Shown here: positions 8,812 to 17,875 of the stretch, piece by piece
How positions within the stretch are numbered: the stretch's first letter is position 1
How the letters are laid out: each line of letters opens with the position of its first letter
Position numbers and translations under genes: made by a program
Origin: Cohnella cholangitidis
GTDB lineage: Bacteria; Bacillota; Bacilli; Paenibacillales; Paenibacillaceae
Length of the DNA: 64,000 nt
Assembly (NCBI RefSeq): GCF_014107495.1
Contig: NZ_CP041969.1
Span: 930,001-994,000 of the forward strand
Reading direction: 5' to 3'
Notes under the pieces: generated by a model
The model's database searches: none
What the model was told of the DNA's origin: nothing
What the model saw: the letters and a program-made list of their open reading frames with translations, nothing else

Positions 8812-8828
8812 TGATCATATTTTGATCA
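8812..8828. promoter_or_regulatory. Autoregulatory operator of the deoR-like gene
   Basis: TGATCA at 8812-8817 and 8823-8828 flank TATTT, with the same 11-base repeat spacing as at 7920-7936. The pair covers the expected transcription start just downstream of the -10 at 8835-8840, as expected for repression. Confidence 0.65.
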
Positions 8829-8834
8829 TTGCCT

Positions 8835-8863
8835 ATTGTATCTAATTCCCTAACTTTAAGCAA
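8835..8863 (-). promoter_or_regulatory. Promoter of the deoR-like gene
   Basis: On the minus strand TTGCTT (8863-8858) and TACAAT (8840-8835) are spaced by 17 bases. Confidence 0.6.
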
Positions 8864-8893
8864 TAGGATACGTCGGAAGCGATCAAAAGACAG

Positions 8894-8922
8894 TTGACAC
8901 AATTCTATCGGAATGGTACCAT
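8894..8922 (+). promoter_or_regulatory. Promoter of the ABC-2 transporter operon
   Basis: TTGACA at 8894-8899 and TACCAT at 8917-8922 are spaced by 17 bases and lie 43 bases before the TTG start at 8965. Confidence 0.5.
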
Positions 8923-8964
8923 CTTCTTCCTTTCGCTTTTTATTCCATGCAGGAGGACAAATCA

Positions 8965-9783
8965 TTGATAACCGTTAGCGGAATTAGCAAGACATTTAAA
9001 GTAGCGAAAAGAACCTCGGGGGTACGGAGCGCGGCTAAAGCGTTGTTCCGCAGGGAGTATACGGAAGTCGCCGCGTTACGCGACATTTCGTTCTCTATCC
9101 GGCAAGGCGAAATCGTCGGTTATATCGGACCGAACGGAGCAGGGAAATCGACGACGATCAAAGTCATGAGCGGCATCCTCGTTCCCGACTCCGGCACGTG
9201 CGATATTATGGGCTACACGCCCTGGCTGGACCGCGTGGCGTACGTGAAAAACATAGGCGTCGTGTTCGGGCAGCGATCCCAACTCTGGTGGGACGTGCCG
9301 GTCATCGACTCCTTCGATCTGTTACGGGATATCTACGATGTGCCGGAAGCGGAATATCGAAGCAATCTCATGCTTCTCACCGAAACGTTGGACCTCGGGG
9401 ACATTCTTCGAACTCCCGTGCGGCAACTGAGTCTCGGTCAACGGATGCGCTGCGAAATCGCGGCTTCGCTCCTGCACGGTCCCAGCATCCTTTTCCTCGA
9501 CGAACCTACGATCGGACTGGACGCCGTCTCCAAGCTCGCGGTCAGGCAGTTCATTACCCGGATCAACCAGGAAAAGGGCGTCACGATCATCTTGACTACC
9601 CACGATATGAACGATATCGAAGCGCTAGCCCAGAGAATTATCCTGATCGGCAAGGGTTCCCTCCTGTACGATGGAGACATTCATGCTTTGCGCGAAAGAT
9701 ACGCCGATCAATCCCCTTCCGAGCCTGCGCCTACCGTGGAAGAGATCCTCGTACGGATGTACAAGGAGTACCAGATCTCATGA
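8965..9783 (+). CDS. ABC-2 type transporter, ATP-binding subunit
   Basis: The ATPase has Walker A GPNGAGKSTT, signature LSLGQRMRCEIAASLLH (LSLGQ in place of LSGGQ, usual in this exporter subfamily), Walker B ILFLDEPTIGLD and the switch His in TTHDMND. The preceding FGQRSQLWWDVPVIDSF is characteristic of the uncharacterised ABC-2 exporter group (COG4586). An in-frame ATG at 8947 exists, but AGGAGG at 8951-8956 is 8 bases before the TTG at 8965, so TTG is preferred (272 aa). The next gene starts inside its stop codon (ATGA), so the three genes form one operon. Confidence 0.9.
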   Translation: MITVSGISKTFKVAKRTSGVRSAAKALFRREYTEVAALRDISFSIRQGEIVGYIGPNGAGKSTTIKVMSGILVPDSGTCDIMGYTPWLDRVAYVKNIGVVFGQRSQLWWDVPVIDSFDLLRDIYDVPEAEYRSNLMLLTETLDLGDILRTPVRQLSLGQRMRCEIAASLLHGPSILFLDEPTIGLDAVSKLAVRQFITRINQEKGVTIILTTHDMNDIEALAQRIILIGKGSLLYDGDIHALRERYADQSPSEPAPTVEEILVRMYKEYQIS

Positions 9784-10583
9784 GGGCATACTTTTCCGTT
9801 TTTCGCCTTCGCCTCGCCAACGGCCTTCAGTATCGCACCGCCGCGCTTGCTGGAATCGCGACGCAGTTTTTCTGGGGTTTCATCATCATCATGGTGTTCG
9901 AGGCTTTCTATAGCCAAGCGTCCGTCGCGCCGCCGATCTCGCTGCCGCAGCTCATTGCTTACGTGTGGCTCCAACAAGCCTTCCTCTCGTTCATAATGCT
10001 TTGGTTCAGGGATAACGAGTTGTTCAAGTTGATTACTTCCGGCAACATCGCCTATGAGTTATGCCGTCCGACCGGCATTTACGGGTTTTGGTACGCCAAG
10101 CTGCTCGCTCAGAGATTATCCAGCGCCGCGCTTCGTTGCTCGCCCATTCTCGTCGTAGCCCTATTCTTGCCTCGCCCCTATCGCTTATCGCTGCCCGTTG
10201 ACGTAACCGCAGCCGGGTTATTCGTCGTTACTCTTCTTCTCGGCCTTCTCATTCTCGTAGCCATCTCGATGCTCATTTACATTTCGACATTCGTCACGAT
10301 GTCCGCGGCCGGTTCATTGCTCATGTTCGGAGTCATCGGCGAATTTCTCGCGGGTATGGTCATTCCGATTCCGCTAATGCCCGATTGGCTGCAAACGATC
10401 GTCAACGTCCTGCCTTTCCGGTTAACGGCGGACTTCCCGTTCCGCGTATACTCGGGGCATATACCGGCCGAAGAAGCGATGGCCTTCATCCCTCTCCAGC
10501 TGATATGGCTTGCAGGACTAGTGATGATCGGCCGCTTCGCGATGGGCAAAGCTTTGCGAAGAGTCGTCATCCAAGGAGGATAG
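9780..10583 (+). CDS. ABC-2 family transporter permease (first subunit)
   Basis: A 267-residue membrane protein starting MRAYFSVFRLRLANGLQYR with about six hydrophobic segments, matching the permeases that pair with COG4586 ATPases. The frame is open far upstream, to 9198, but that part overlaps the ATPase gene. The ATG at 9780 overlaps the ATPase stop as ATGA and is the sensible start. The transported molecule is unknown; family members move lipids, drugs or polymers. Confidence 0.85.
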   Translation: MRAYFSVFRLRLANGLQYRTAALAGIATQFFWGFIIIMVFEAFYSQASVAPPISLPQLIAYVWLQQAFLSFIMLWFRDNELFKLITSGNIAYELCRPTGIYGFWYAKLLAQRLSSAALRCSPILVVALFLPRPYRLSLPVDVTAAGLFVVTLLLGLLILVAISMLIYISTFVTMSAAGSLLMFGVIGEFLAGMVIPIPLMPDWLQTIVNVLPFRLTADFPFRVYSGHIPAEEAMAFIPLQLIWLAGLVMIGRFAMGKALRRVVIQGG

Positions 10584-10590
10584 CGCGCAT

Positions 10591-11373
10591 ATGAAACTAT
10601 TCGGCAAATATTTGCTTATCTTGTTCAAATCGCAGATGCAGTATCGGACTTCGTTCTGGCTGCTCTCGTTCGGCCAATTCTTCATTCCGTTCTCGGTCTT
10701 CGCGGGACTGTACTTTATGTTCGACCGATTCGGCCAACTCAGAGGCTGGGACTTCTACGAAGTCGCTCTCGCCTTCGGGGTCATCCATATGGCTTTCGCG
10801 ATCAGCGAATGCTTCGCGCGCGGCTTTGACATGTTCTCTAGCTTAGTCGTAAACGGTGAATTCGACCGATTGCTCGTTCGCCCGCGAAGCACCGTGCTTC
10901 AGGTGCTTGGCTCCAAGTTCGAATTTACCCGGGTCGGAAGGCTGCTGCAAAGCGCTCTTGTGCTCGCCTGGGCGATCGGTCACATTCAGGTCGAATGGTC
11001 GGTTATGAAGGTTCTCACGTTACTGTTCATGATCGCCAGCGGCGTGTTTATTTTCTCCGGCATCTTCATTCTGACGGCGACGATGTGCTTCTGGACCGTT
11101 CAAGGCTTGGAGCTCGCCAACATCTTCACGGACGGCGGCAGGGAAATGGCTCAATATCCGTTGAACATCTATCAGAAATGGGTGACCCGCTTCTTCACGT
11201 ACGTGATCCCGTTCGGTTGCGTCAATTACTTGCCCTTGTTGTACATCTTGGGCAAGACGTCGGGAAATCCGGTTCCTTATATGCTGGCTCCGTTAGCAGG
11301 CTTGCTCTTCCTCGTTCCGTGTTTGCTCGTTTGGCGGATCGGCGTGCGCCATTACCGTTCGACCGGATCTTAA
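10591..11373 (+). CDS. ABC-2 family transporter permease (second subunit)
   Basis: A 260-residue membrane protein, MKLFGKYLLILFKSQMQYR, with about six membrane segments and the conserved ending motifs QYPLNIYQKWVTRFFTYVIP and PFGCVNYLPLLYIL. It follows the first permease by 7 bases with AAGGAGG just upstream, completing a heteromeric ABC-2 exporter. Its stop codon overlaps, in convergent orientation, the stop of the helicase gene (TTAA shared at 11370-11373), so no terminator lies between the two. Confidence 0.85.
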   Translation: MKLFGKYLLILFKSQMQYRTSFWLLSFGQFFIPFSVFAGLYFMFDRFGQLRGWDFYEVALAFGVIHMAFAISECFARGFDMFSSLVVNGEFDRLLVRPRSTVLQVLGSKFEFTRVGRLLQSALVLAWAIGHIQVEWSVMKVLTLLFMIASGVFIFSGIFILTATMCFWTVQGLELANIFTDGGREMAQYPLNIYQKWVTRFFTYVIPFGCVNYLPLLYILGKTSGNPVPYMLAPLAGLLFLVPCLLVWRIGVRHYRSTGS

Positions 11374-13586
11374 GCATCCGGTTCCAGCAACCCCATCTCG
11401 ATGCAAATGTTAATCGACAACCTCTTAGTCTCAGACGGAAAGCGAATCTCCACGCTATCCCCAAGGATCAGGACGATGTCCCCGCTGCCGAACACGCGAT
11501 GCCGCACTCTTTTGCCGACTGCGAATTGAGCCGGCTCCCTGATCGCATTCTGGTTGTACGGGACGGATGGGAGAGACCGGCGAGCTCGCTTCGCAGCGGA
11601 ATCGCCCGGGCTCTTGCCCGGAATTTCCTTGGGAGGATTCTGAATGAATCGTACGTCCGTCACAAATGGCGAGATCTTCGTTTGTTCTCCGTCCCTGGAC
11701 TTGTAGGACAGCAGCTCCAGCTCTTGTTTGGCACGGGTCATCCCGACATAGAAGAGTCGAACCGCTTCCTCCATTCCGTCCGGCTCATCCTTCTCGAACT
11801 TCTTAATATCGTCATTGGAAGGCAGTATGCCCTCGACCAAGTCCACCATGTAGACCGTATCGAACTCCAATCCTTTGGCGCTATGGAGAGTAGACAAAGT
11901 AACCGCGCTTCCGTTCTTGTTCGATTTGGAATCTTTCATGCTTTGCTCTAGGAATTTCAACCGTTTGGCGAATTCCTCCATCGTCTCCAGAGACTCCGCG
12001 ATTTCCTCCAGCGTATTCAGGATCCCGATCAAGTACTCCTTGCGGAACCCTAGCCGCTCGCACATTTTTTCGATGGCTTTGTCGTATCCGAGCTTGTCCC
12101 GGATCGTTTGAATCGCGGCGAGCGGCTTAGCGCCCTGCATCCTGGCGAACGTTTCTTTTCCCGCTTCCAGCTGCTTGATCTGATACTCCTGCAGAGGAAC
12201 GTGATTAAGCAATCGATCGAAAACCGACTGGTCCGTATCCGCGCTTAGCTCCGCCAACATGACCATTTGCCGTTTCGTAATATAGCCGTTGAACTTCGTA
12301 TGGATTTTCTCCAAAATATCCGGACGCTTATCGTTATAGGTCATTCGCATAAAATTCAAAATATCCTCGACGACCCAATGGGAGAAAAAACGGTTATCCC
12401 CATCCTTCATGTAAAAAGGAATTCCCGCCCGATCCAAAGCGTTCATCAGCATAATGGAAGAGGAATTGTTGCGGTATAGCACGGCCACTTCGTTCAGATC
12501 GTCGTTGTCCGATATTTTCTCCACGACGTACTTCGCTTGATATTTGTAATCGGGAAGCTCCGTGATCGTAATCGGCTTGCTCTCCGGGTTTCGCGTGAAC
12601 ATGTTTTTGTCGTAGCGGTTTTTGTTCCGTTTAATGAACCGGTTTGCTACGTCCACGATATTGCGTGAAGAGCGGTAATTTTGTTCCATTTTCAGAATGG
12701 ACGCCATAGGGTACGCTTGCTTGAAATCGAGCAAATAGCGGGGTTCCGCCGCCCGCCACGTGTAAATCGATTGATCGTCGTCGGCGACGACGTACAGGTT
12801 GCCATGGCTTTTGACTAGTTTCTCCACGATCGCATGCTGGACAAGCGACGTATCCTGGCTTTCGTCCGTCAGCACGTAGTCATAGCGAAGCTGGAACTTC
12901 TTCAGGATATCCGGTTCAAGCGTCAACGTATCGTTCGCGATCGTCAGCATATCGTCGTAATCCACCAGCAATTGAGGCGCACCGGACTGCTTGAACTTCT
13001 CGTACTCCTTGTAAATCGTCTCCGCTTTCGGCACGTCGCATTTGGCTAAAGACAATTGGCTCGGAGAAATAAGCTTGTTCTTAATGAAGCTAATATAACT
13101 CGTCAACTCTTCCATCTGGTCGTCGGTAGGGAAATCCCCGTTTAATCTTTTATAGATGTCCCGTAAAATCTTGGTTTTGTTCCACTGCTCGTTGTCTGCG
13201 TCGGCCGCGCCTTCGATCATGCGGTAGGAAACCCTTTTCGCGTGAAAAAGCTCTCTTACGACCTCGAAGGCCAGGCTATGAATGGTGGAAAAGTCGGGCA
13301 TTTGTCGGCGCAGCCCCGGAAAAAAGCGATCAAACCGCTCCTTCATATCCTTAGCCGATGCCCTGCTGAACGTTATCGCCTTAATGCGAGACGGCCGCAC
13401 TCCTTTCGACTCGATCAAATACCCGATCCGCATGATCAGCGTCGTCGTTTTTCCCGAGCCCGGAGAAGCCAGCAACAATAAAGCGCCATCCGCGTAAGAT
13501 GCGGCTTGCCGCTGCACCTCGTTTAAGACAACCCCCGTTTCGGTTTCTTTGCGCGTAAAATAGTCCATGTCCAGCTGAAGTGTCAT
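11370..13586 (-). CDS. UvrD/Rep-family ATP-dependent DNA helicase
   Basis: A 738-residue superfamily 1A helicase. Walker A is ASPGSGKTTTLIMRIGYL, followed by the DEAD-like box TDESQDTS, QNYRSSRNIV (motif IV region), STLHSAKGLEFDTVYMVDL (motif V) and VGMTRAKQELELL (motif VI). The C-terminus VGKRVRHRVFGSGDIVLI resembles the PcrA C-terminal RNA-polymerase-interacting fold. It should unwind DNA 3' to 5' in repair or replication restart. The frame is open to 13631, but ATG 13586 is preceded by AAAGGAAACGCAAGG and fits family starts. It is a PcrA paralogue rather than clearly PcrA itself. Confidence 0.85.
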   Translation of the reverse strand: MTLQLDMDYFTRKETETGVVLNEVQRQAASYADGALLLLASPGSGKTTTLIMRIGYLIESKGVRPSRIKAITFSRASAKDMKERFDRFFPGLRRQMPDFSTIHSLAFEVVRELFHAKRVSYRMIEGAADADNEQWNKTKILRDIYKRLNGDFPTDDQMEELTSYISFIKNKLISPSQLSLAKCDVPKAETIYKEYEKFKQSGAPQLLVDYDDMLTIANDTLTLEPDILKKFQLRYDYVLTDESQDTSLVQHAIVEKLVKSHGNLYVVADDDQSIYTWRAAEPRYLLDFKQAYPMASILKMEQNYRSSRNIVDVANRFIKRNKNRYDKNMFTRNPESKPITITELPDYKYQAKYVVEKISDNDDLNEVAVLYRNNSSSIMLMNALDRAGIPFYMKDGDNRFFSHWVVEDILNFMRMTYNDKRPDILEKIHTKFNGYITKRQMVMLAELSADTDQSVFDRLLNHVPLQEYQIKQLEAGKETFARMQGAKPLAAIQTIRDKLGYDKAIEKMCERLGFRKEYLIGILNTLEEIAESLETMEEFAKRLKFLEQSMKDSKSNKNGSAVTLSTLHSAKGLEFDTVYMVDLVEGILPSNDDIKKFEKDEPDGMEEAVRLFYVGMTRAKQELELLSYKSRDGEQTKISPFVTDVRFIQNPPKEIPGKSPGDSAAKRARRSLPSVPYNQNAIREPAQFAVGKRVRHRVFGSGDIVLILGDSVEIRFPSETKRLSINICIEMGLLEPDA

Positions 13587-13611
13587 CCTTGCGTTTCCTT
13601 TCGCTTGCCTG

Positions 13612-13644
13612 AAATAAAAAAACACATTCACCGGGACGAATGTG
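13612..13644 (-). terminator. Terminator of the molybdenum cofactor operon
   Basis: CACATTC and GAATGTG pair around an 8-base loop. On the minus strand the stem is followed by seven T, just after the mobB stop. Confidence 0.85.
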
Positions 13645-13656
13645 CGGGAAATGACG

Positions 13657-14184
13657 TCATGTTCGGATAGGATATGATTTCAGAACGTCCAGCGCATACG
13701 CGATAAGCGGCGCAAACGACTGAACGTCCGGTTGGACGAATAACGGTACGACCTGAGCTTCCGCGATATCCGTTACGGCTTGATTAGGCTTTCGAACGAC
13801 TGCGGCTATTACGTTAGGCAGCTCGAAGAGATCAACATCCTCTTCGGTTCGGAGAAGCACGATCTTAGGATAAGGCGCGGTCTTAAAGCCTTCTATAACG
13901 ATAAACTGGGCGAACTTCGCCTCCATGCGGGCGACCAGCTGTTCGACCGGCGTCGATTGCTCGTGAACCCATGCCGTGCGGGACGGGGAAGTAATCGCGG
14001 TGAGAAAAGCGCCCGCTTGGCGATGCTGCCAGGTGTCTTTGCCCGCGAGTTCCGGCTCGAAATCATGCGCGTCATGCTTCAAAGTGCCGACCCGAATCCC
14101 TTGCCCGGCAAGCTCGCGGACGAATTCGCACGATAGCGTCGTTTTCCCCGCGTTTTTGTAACCGACGATCTGTACGATCCGCAT
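13657..14184 (-). CDS. mobB: Molybdopterin-guanine dinucleotide biosynthesis protein B
   Basis: The 175-residue P-loop GTPase starts MRIVQIVGYKNAGKTTLSCEFV, with the Walker A GYKNAGKTT and the conserved HDAHDFE segment of MobB. It assists MobA in attaching GMP to molybdopterin or delivers the cofactor. The frame is open upstream to 14352 inside moeA; ATG 14184 is chosen because the protein then begins at the conserved MobB N-terminus and GAGGGAG precedes it. It is the last gene of mobA-moeA-mobB. Confidence 0.9.
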   Translation of the reverse strand: MRIVQIVGYKNAGKTTLSCEFVRELAGQGIRVGTLKHDAHDFEPELAGKDTWQHRQAGAFLTAITSPSRTAWVHEQSTPVEQLVARMEAKFAQFIVIEGFKTAPYPKIVLLRTEEDVDLFELPNVIAAVVRKPNQAVTDIAEAQVVPLFVQPDVQSFAPLIAYALDVLKSYPIRT

Positions 14185-14216
14185 GATTCGCTCCCTCTTC
14201 TCTATGCCGTTTTCCG

Positions 14217-15476
14217 TTATTTCAACCGCAAAGCCGTTACGAGGCGTCCCTTTTCCAAACCTTCCTTGAGAGGGGGGATGACGATCAGACAGTCGGCGTC
14301 CACGATCGTCGTCATCAGACTCGACTTGTCGTCGCCGGTAGGCGTTACCCAAACGGTCCCGTCGCGCAGCTCCGTTCGCGCTCGGATGTATCGGCGATAC
14401 GCGTTTACTTTAAGGAAGTCCTCGGCTAGATAGGCCGCGAAGCTCGGAGTCGCTTGCACGGGCTCTCGCAGCATAGCTCTTAAAGCCGGAGCGGCGAACA
14501 AGTGGAAACCGACGAAGCAAGCTCCGGGATTGCCCGAAAGCGCAAGAAGCAGCTTGCCGTTCATGATGGCGGCGCTTGTCGGACTGCCGGGCCGCATGGC
14601 GATTTTGTTGAATAGCAGCTCCGCCTCAGGAGAGGCAAGAACGTCGACCATCACGTCGTAATCCCCGACGGATACGCCCCCGGAAGTAAGCAACATGTCG
14701 CACGTTTGCAAGCCATGGCGAACGAGCGCTTGCGCCGCATCCACGTCGTCGGGAACTTTGCCGAGCATGACGGGCTCCGCGCCGAATTCCCTGACCAATG
14801 CCGCGAGCATCGGAGCGTTGCTGTTGCGAATTTTGGCTGGGGCCAGCGGCTCGTCCACTTCGAGCAATTCGCTGCCGGTAGAGAGTATGGCGACCCGCGG
14901 CTTCTTCGACACGAGTACTTCGGCATGCCCGCATGACGCAAGAAGAGCCGTCTCTCCCGCTCCGACGACTTTGCCTTCGGGCAACAGCAGAACGCCTTGT
15001 TCGATTTCGCAGCCGATATCCGCCAGATTCGTACCTTTGGGGATGCTTTTGCCGATTTGAACATAAGACTCCCCATCCCTCGTATGAGCAGAGGTCATCT
15101 CCAGCATGACGACGGCATCCGCGCCTTCCGGCACCATCCCTCCCGTCATGATTCTGGTCGCTTGACCCGGACGAACGGCAACCTGCGGTTCTACCCCGCT
15201 CGGCAACGATTCCATTACCCGGAGTTCCGCAGGATCGGCGACGGTCGCCCGATCCAAATCGGCCACGCGAACGGCATAGCCGTCCATCCCCGACCTGCGA
15301 AACGGGGGAAATGGATGAGGCGCGACAAGGGCTTCGCCTAGTCGTCGCCCCCACGCATCGGCTAGCGGCGTTCGCTCGACCGGAAGCGGCCGAATACGTT
15401 CAAGGATAAGCTTCTGAGCTTCTTCCGGCTGCAAAGCTGTGCGGCGAAATCGGTCGAGACTATCAACGGACTGCAT
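14217..15476 (-). CDS. moeA: Molybdopterin molybdenumtransferase MoeA
   Basis: The 419-residue protein follows MoeA layout: domain with PFPPFRRSGMDGYAVR, GQATRIMTGGMVPEGADAVV, the MoaB/MogA-like core with VAILSTGSELL and MLLTSGGVSVGDYDV, and AMRPGSPTSAAIMNGKLLL followed by LSGNPGACFVGF. It inserts molybdate into adenylated molybdopterin. It lies 16 bases after mobA and 32 bases before mobB, so the three are co-transcribed. Nearby molybdoenzyme genes are not present in the window. Confidence 0.95.
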   Translation of the reverse strand: MQSVDSLDRFRRTALQPEEAQKLILERIRPLPVERTPLADAWGRRLGEALVAPHPFPPFRRSGMDGYAVRVADLDRATVADPAELRVMESLPSGVEPQVAVRPGQATRIMTGGMVPEGADAVVMLEMTSAHTRDGESYVQIGKSIPKGTNLADIGCEIEQGVLLLPEGKVVGAGETALLASCGHAEVLVSKKPRVAILSTGSELLEVDEPLAPAKIRNSNAPMLAALVREFGAEPVMLGKVPDDVDAAQALVRHGLQTCDMLLTSGGVSVGDYDVMVDVLASPEAELLFNKIAMRPGSPTSAAIMNGKLLLALSGNPGACFVGFHLFAAPALRAMLREPVQATPSFAAYLAEDFLKVNAYRRYIRARTELRDGTVWVTPTGDDKSSLMTTIVDADCLIVIPPLKEGLEKGRLVTALRLK

Positions 15477-15492
15477 GAAGGATGTAGCTCCT

Positions 15493-16107
15493 TTATCTCT
15501 CCCCGGAAATCAGGAGGTTCGCTTTCGCATGTTGCTCGGGAGTATCAATATCGTCCGTAAAAGCCAAGGAAAGGCCATTATCGGCAAAACAATGCTCCTC
15601 TACCCTGCACCAATTCAGTTGATCGAGCAAAGCGAGAAATTTGCGTTCTCCGGATGCCAGCAGCTTCTCCGCAACGGCGCCAACCTCCTTGCGGTAGATA
15701 GCGTGCAACGGCTGAGGCCTTCCACCGATGAGCGGCAACGCCGCTTGGCTTGCTTCGCTTGCCATACGTTCCAGCAAAAACTCGGCAGCCGACAGATCGA
15801 GAAAAGGCTGGTCGCAGCCTAGAACCCAGGCGCAAGATCGGGTAGACGCTAGGAGACCGGCATGGAGACCAGCCAACGGGCCCTCCCCCTTGTATGCATC
15901 GGGGACGACGCGGATATCCGAATGTTGCCGCAGATACCCTTCAAGCCGCTCGTCGTCGGATACGACAACGATCTCGTCCGTCCATTGTCTGACCGCCTTA
16001 AGCTGTCGCTCGATAATCGTCTCCCTGCCGACGAGGAGCAACGCTTTGTTCACGCCGCCCATTCGCCGCCCCTGTCCTCCGGCCAAAATAACCGCCGATC
16101 TGTCCAT
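15493..16107 (-). CDS. mobA: Molybdenum cofactor guanylyltransferase
   Basis: The 204-residue nucleotidyltransferase opens SAVILAGGQGRRMGGVNKA (GTP-binding LAGGxxxRMGG) and has the metal-binding GCDQPFLD element and LIGGRPQPLHAIY. MobA transfers GMP from GTP to molybdenum cofactor to form the bis-MGD type. GGGAGG lies about 7 bases before the ATG. It is the first gene of the operon. Confidence 0.95.
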   Translation of the reverse strand: MDRSAVILAGGQGRRMGGVNKALLLVGRETIIERQLKAVRQWTDEIVVVSDDERLEGYLRQHSDIRVVPDAYKGEGPLAGLHAGLLASTRSCAWVLGCDQPFLDLSAAEFLLERMASEASQAALPLIGGRPQPLHAIYRKEVGAVAEKLLASGERKFLALLDQLNWCRVEEHCFADNGLSLAFTDDIDTPEQHAKANLLISGER

Positions 16108-16393
16108 GGCGTTGCCTCCCTCCGTCGATTAGGACTCTGCTGCGACATGTTACCCACCCGCACGACGGAATAGATTTGCTCAACATTGTCACAGCCGTAC
16201 ATCAGAATAAGAGTAACCTTACTTTCGTTAAGACGATGCCATAACGCTATTCTAGGAACTTTCATTCGATGGATGTCACTAGAGTGATGGCGTAACGCTA
16301 TGCGAGATTTCGACAGTTGACGAATCGCTTCCCAAGTATCAATTCCTTTATTTTATCCCCACGTCATGTTCCATGACAACCCTTGCTTCCTCT
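16108..16393. other. Intergenic region before mobA with short repeats
   Basis: No credible gene is seen. Near-identical 16-mers lie at 16235-16250 (GATGCCATAACGCTAT) and 16286-16301 (GATGGCGTAACGCTAT), 51 bases apart. The perfect palindrome TCACTAGAGTGA sits at 16276-16287. These could be regulatory for mobA, but no clear promoter was found. Confidence 0.3.
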
Positions 16394-17875
16394 TTAACAA
16401 CCGAGAATTTCTTCCGCGGCTTGTTTCCCTTGGGCTACGCAGTCCGGCAAGCCGACGCCGCCGAAAGCCGCGCCCGTCGCAAATACGCCGGGGAGCCGTT
16501 CGCTCAACCCTTGGCGGAACGATGCGATTGCGTCCACATGTCCAACCGGATACTGCGGCATGGAATGGCGCAATCTCGTAATTTCAACGAATTCGGGCGT
16601 AGCCGTTAGCCCCATGAGATCCTGCAAATCCCGCTGGACGACTCCCGCCAATACCGCATCGTTCAATTCGACGCCTTTCTCGTCGCCGGCTCGTCCGACG
16701 TAACAGCGAATAAGGCGTTTGCCGTTCGGCGCGGTATGCAGCCACTTGGCCGATGTCCACGTGCTTGCCGTGATCTGCCTATGCTCGCCGCGCGGAATAA
16801 GAAATCCCGAGCCGTCGAGGTTATGTTTAAACCCGGCCTCGTCATAGGCAAGCACGACGTTAGCTACGGAAATATACCGAATGTTCGTCATCGCGGATAC
16901 ATCGACATGCGGACTAAGCAATTCCGCCGTTCCGTATGCCGGCAAAGTAAACAGAACTTCATCCGCTTCAACGAACGAGCCATCGGCCAGTTGAAGGCGA
17001 TAACCTTCTTCTCGCTCAGGCGAAATGCGCTCAAGCGATTCGGCTTGCGCTCCTAATCTAATGATGCAGCCTTCGGCAATGAGACGAGATTCAAGCGCTT
17101 CGATGACGGTAGACAAACCGTTGCGGAACGTCAAAAATACGGATGGCGGCAAGACCGTCTCTCCGGCATTTGCTCCTACGCCCGCTCCCTCTTGCGCATC
17201 CGCCTCCGTCTTCGCCCTTGCTTTAGCGGCGGCAAGCTGAGCTTCCCGAGTACCGGCGATTAAGCTGCCGTGCTCTCCGACCATCTGCTTGAACTGAGGA
17301 AAGGTCGCCTGCAGTCCCAAATGATACAGGTCGCCCGCATGAATGCCGGCGAGCAAAGGCTCGAAAATCCGTTCGACCATCTCTTTGCCCATGCGGCGTT
17401 CAAGGAACCGTCCGACCGTTTCGTCGCCGGCCAAGTCCCCGGCAGGAATGTCCAAATCTTCGAGGGCCCGCATCTTGCCTTCTTCGGATACGAGATCCGT
17501 TCGCATGAATTTTTCCCGATCGGAAGGGATACCGAGCGTTAACCCTTCGGGCATCGGATGAAGCCGGCCGTCCATGGAAATATACGTTTTCTTGGCTTGC
17601 GGGTTCGTCCCCGTCAGATCCCCGTCGATTCCGAGCTCTCTGGCTAGTTCGATCATCGGAAGTTTGCGGGCCAGGAAGGAATCCGGGCCTCGTTCGATAA
17701 CGAAGCCGTCTTTGCGCAGCGTATTCACCATGCCGCCGAGGCGGTCGGAACCTTCGATCACCGTAACTTCAAGCTTCTCCCCGCGCTCTTTAGCAAGCTT
17801 AAGTAAATAAAAGGCGGCGCTAAGGCCGGTCATACCGCCGCCTAGCACCGCCACCCGGCGAACTTGTCGAGCCAT
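16394..17875 (-). CDS. hemY: Coproporphyrinogen III / protoporphyrinogen oxidase
   Basis: The 493-residue FAD enzyme starts with the dinucleotide fold VAVLGGGMTGLSAAFYLL and ends with GVFATGAAFGGVGLPDCVAQGKQAAEEIL, typical of HemY/CgoX. In Firmicutes this enzyme oxidises coproporphyrinogen III to coproporphyrin III, upstream of the ferrochelatase. GGGAGG precedes the ATG at 17875. The start overlaps the hemH stop as TGATG. A repetitive Ala/Glu-rich insertion (AAAKARAKTEADAQEGAGVGANAG) at about residues 212-235 looks like a lineage-specific loop. Confidence 0.93.
   Translation of the reverse strand: MARQVRRVAVLGGGMTGLSAAFYLLKLAKERGEKLEVTVIEGSDRLGGMVNTLRKDGFVIERGPDSFLARKLPMIELARELGIDGDLTGTNPQAKKTYISMDGRLHPMPEGLTLGIPSDREKFMRTDLVSEEGKMRALEDLDIPAGDLAGDETVGRFLERRMGKEMVERIFEPLLAGIHAGDLYHLGLQATFPQFKQMVGEHGSLIAGTREAQLAAAKARAKTEADAQEGAGVGANAGETVLPPSVFLTFRNGLSTVIEALESRLIAEGCIIRLGAQAESLERISPEREEGYRLQLADGSFVEADEVLFTLPAYGTAELLSPHVDVSAMTNIRYISVANVVLAYDEAGFKHNLDGSGFLIPRGEHRQITASTWTSAKWLHTAPNGKRLIRCYVGRAGDEKGVELNDAVLAGVVQRDLQDLMGLTATPEFVEITRLRHSMPQYPVGHVDAIASFRQGLSERLPGVFATGAAFGGVGLPDCVAQGKQAAEEILGC

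Noticed and set aside
9198..9779. N-terminal extension of the first ABC-2 permease frame
   Set aside because: It lies wholly inside the ATPase gene; the ATG at 9780 overlapping the ATPase stop is the sensible start.
14185..14352. Longer start for mobB
   Set aside because: The extra residues are an alternative frame of moeA; MobB family proteins begin at the P-loop strand.
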